The notes below the pieces were generated by a model, which worked only from the letters and a program-made list of their open reading frames with translations, was not told where the DNA came from and ran no database searches. This document shows positions 63,333-64,000 of a DNA stretch of 64,000 nt, piece by piece. Source of the stretch: Alteromonadaceae bacterium XY-R5 (GTDB taxonomy: Bacteria > Pseudomonadota > Gammaproteobacteria > Enterobacterales > Alteromonadaceae); NCBI GenBank assembly GCA_001660395.1, contig LXWE01000012.1, forward strand, positions 28,777 through 92,776, given 5' to 3'. The translations under genes and the position numbers were made by a program. The stretch's first letter is position 1; each line of letters begins with the position of its first letter.

Positions 63333-63866
63333 ATGAGTCTTAACGCTGTGCCTGCAGGCAAAAACCTGCCAGACGAAATTAACGTTATTATCGAAATTCC
63401 AGCCCACGCTGATCCAGTTAAATATGAAGTGGATAAAGACACCGGCGCAATCTTTGTAGATCGCTTTATGGCGACCTGTATGCACTACCCGACTAACTAC
63501 GGTTATGTGAATAACACTCTGTCTGAAGACGGTGACCCGGTTGACGTACTGGTAGTAACACCTTTCCCTCTGTTGGCCGGTTCTGTGATCCGTTGTCGCC
63601 CAGTAGGTGTATTGAACATGACTGACGAGTCAGGTAAAGACGCGAAAGTTCTGGCAGTGCCAGTAGACAAACTGTCTACCATCTACCGTGGTATCACTGA
63701 AGTTGAGCAAGTGCCTGAATTGCTGCGTCAGCAAATTGAGCATTTCTTCGAGCATTATAAAGATCTTGAAGCAGGCAAATGGGTAAAAGTAGACGGCTGG
63801 GCCGGTGCTGCTGCAGCCAAAGAAGAAATCGTAGCTAGCGTTAAGCGTTACGAAGAGTCTAAGTAA
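63333..63866 (+). CDS. ppa: Inorganic pyrophosphatase
   Basis: Ppa hydrolyses pyrophosphate released by biosynthesis. The 177-residue family I enzyme begins [20 protein letters not shown]. It contains [13 protein letters not shown] and the metal-binding [16 protein letters not shown], and ends [17 protein letters not shown]. Its length is typical of bacterial enzymes. The gene ends just before the border of an IS3-type element. Confidence 0.97.
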   Translation: MSLNAVPAGKNLPDEINVIIEIPAHADPVKYEVDKDTGAIFVDRFMATCMHYPTNYGYVNNTLSEDGDPVDVLVVTPFPLLAGSVIRCRPVGVLNMTDESGKDAKVLAVPVDKLSTIYRGITEVEQVPELLRQQIEHFFEHYKDLEAGKWVKVDGWAGAAAAKEEIVASVKRYEESK

Positions 63867-63875
63867 GTTTTACTC

Positions 63876-63902
63876 TGACTAGTCCTGAAATAGGTTGACA
63901 CT
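63876..63902. repeat. Probable terminal inverted repeat of the IS3-type element
   Basis: The sequence beginning TGACTAGTCCTGAAATAGG starts 10 bases after the ppa stop and leads directly to the transposase stop. It has the TG...-type end seen in IS3-family elements. The other end is outside the window, so the boundary is inferred. Confidence 0.5.
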
Positions 63903-63910
63903 TATTTCAG

Positions 63911-64000
63911 TTAAAACGCCTGATGTATCTCATCGGGCGTTTTGTATTTTAAGGCCAGATGTGGCCGCCTGCCATTGTATATTGCTACAGATTGAGCAAC
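63911..64000 (-). mobile_element. IS3-family transposase OrfB, 3' end (partial)
   Basis: The last 29 codons of an IS3-type transposase enter from the right edge on the minus strand: VAQSVAIYNGRRPHLALKYK followed by TPDEIHQAF and a stop at 63911. The YN...RPH-L-L-KYKTPDEI block is the typical OrfB C-terminus. Only this end is in the window, so the element's integrity and full identity cannot be judged. Confidence 0.88.
63913..63943. terminator. Hairpin in the transposase 3' end, possible terminator for ppa
   Basis: AAAACGCC-TGATG pairs with CATCG-GGCGTTTT (13 base pairs with one wobble), followed by GTATTTT on the plus strand. It lies within the transposase coding end and could stop ppa transcription. 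Confidence 0.55.

Overview
The window reads as a chromosomal segment of a gammaproteobacterium, most likely of the Alteromonadales. The order gyrB-recF-dnaN-dnaA / rpmH-rnpA-yidD-yidC ... mnmE-mioC ... oriC-mnmG-rsmG-parA-parB-atpIBEFHAGDC is the classic gammaproteobacterial origin region. The TonB receptors, GGDEF/EAL protein and RraA fit a free-living marine-type member. Species cannot be named from sequence alone.

Region 1 (1-24,100) is the replication-origin and core region. gyrB (partial), recF, dnaN and dnaA run leftward. rpmH, rnpA, yidD, yidC, yajQ, mnmE and mioC run rightward. After mioC come a DnaT-like gene and a DnaC-like helicase-loader gene, then a 786-base gene-free stretch with about 23 GATC sites and several DnaA boxes, which I call as oriC. 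mnmG, rsmG, parA, parB and the nine-gene ATP synthase operon follow. A perfect parS palindrome and a near-perfect one lie inside recF.

Region 2 (24,100-34,200) is accessory. It holds a transglutaminase/DUF2126 protein, a GH43-like secreted protein, a small hypothetical protein, a sulfotransferase, and a tightly overlapping four-gene operon (cupredoxin-like protein, GGDEF/EAL membrane protein, DUF3034 protein, truncated-haemoglobin lipoprotein).

Region 3 (34,200-56,040) is the most interesting part. Two TonB-dependent receptors, an OmpA-type lipoprotein, a seven-gene operon encoding coenzyme F420 synthesis (cofG, cofH, cofD, cofC, cofE) with an F420:NADPH reductase (npdG) and a luciferase-like F420-type oxidoreductase, a RutR-like TetR regulator and a LysR regulator precede a reductive pyrimidine catabolism set: beta-alanine aminotransferase, malonate-semialdehyde dehydrogenase, N-carbamoyl-beta-alanine amidohydrolase, an NCS1 transporter and dihydropyrimidinase. 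The usual first enzyme, NAD(P)H-dependent dihydropyrimidine dehydrogenase, is not in the window. Three RutR-box-like palindromes sit before the receptor operon, the F420 operon and the catabolic operon. I infer an F420H2-dependent reduction of uracil or thymine, integrated with uptake and with cofactor synthesis under one regulator. This is a hypothesis. A hairpin-rich, gene-free stretch lies at 51,235-51,600.

Region 4 (56,040-64,000) returns to household genes: a UPF0016/GDT1 manganese-type transporter behind a yybP-ykoY riboswitch, an MJ1255/VC2487-type glycosyltransferase, a PAP2 phosphatase, rraA, an S1/P1 nuclease, ubiX, mpl, fbp and ppa. The window ends in the 3' end of an IS3-family transposase.
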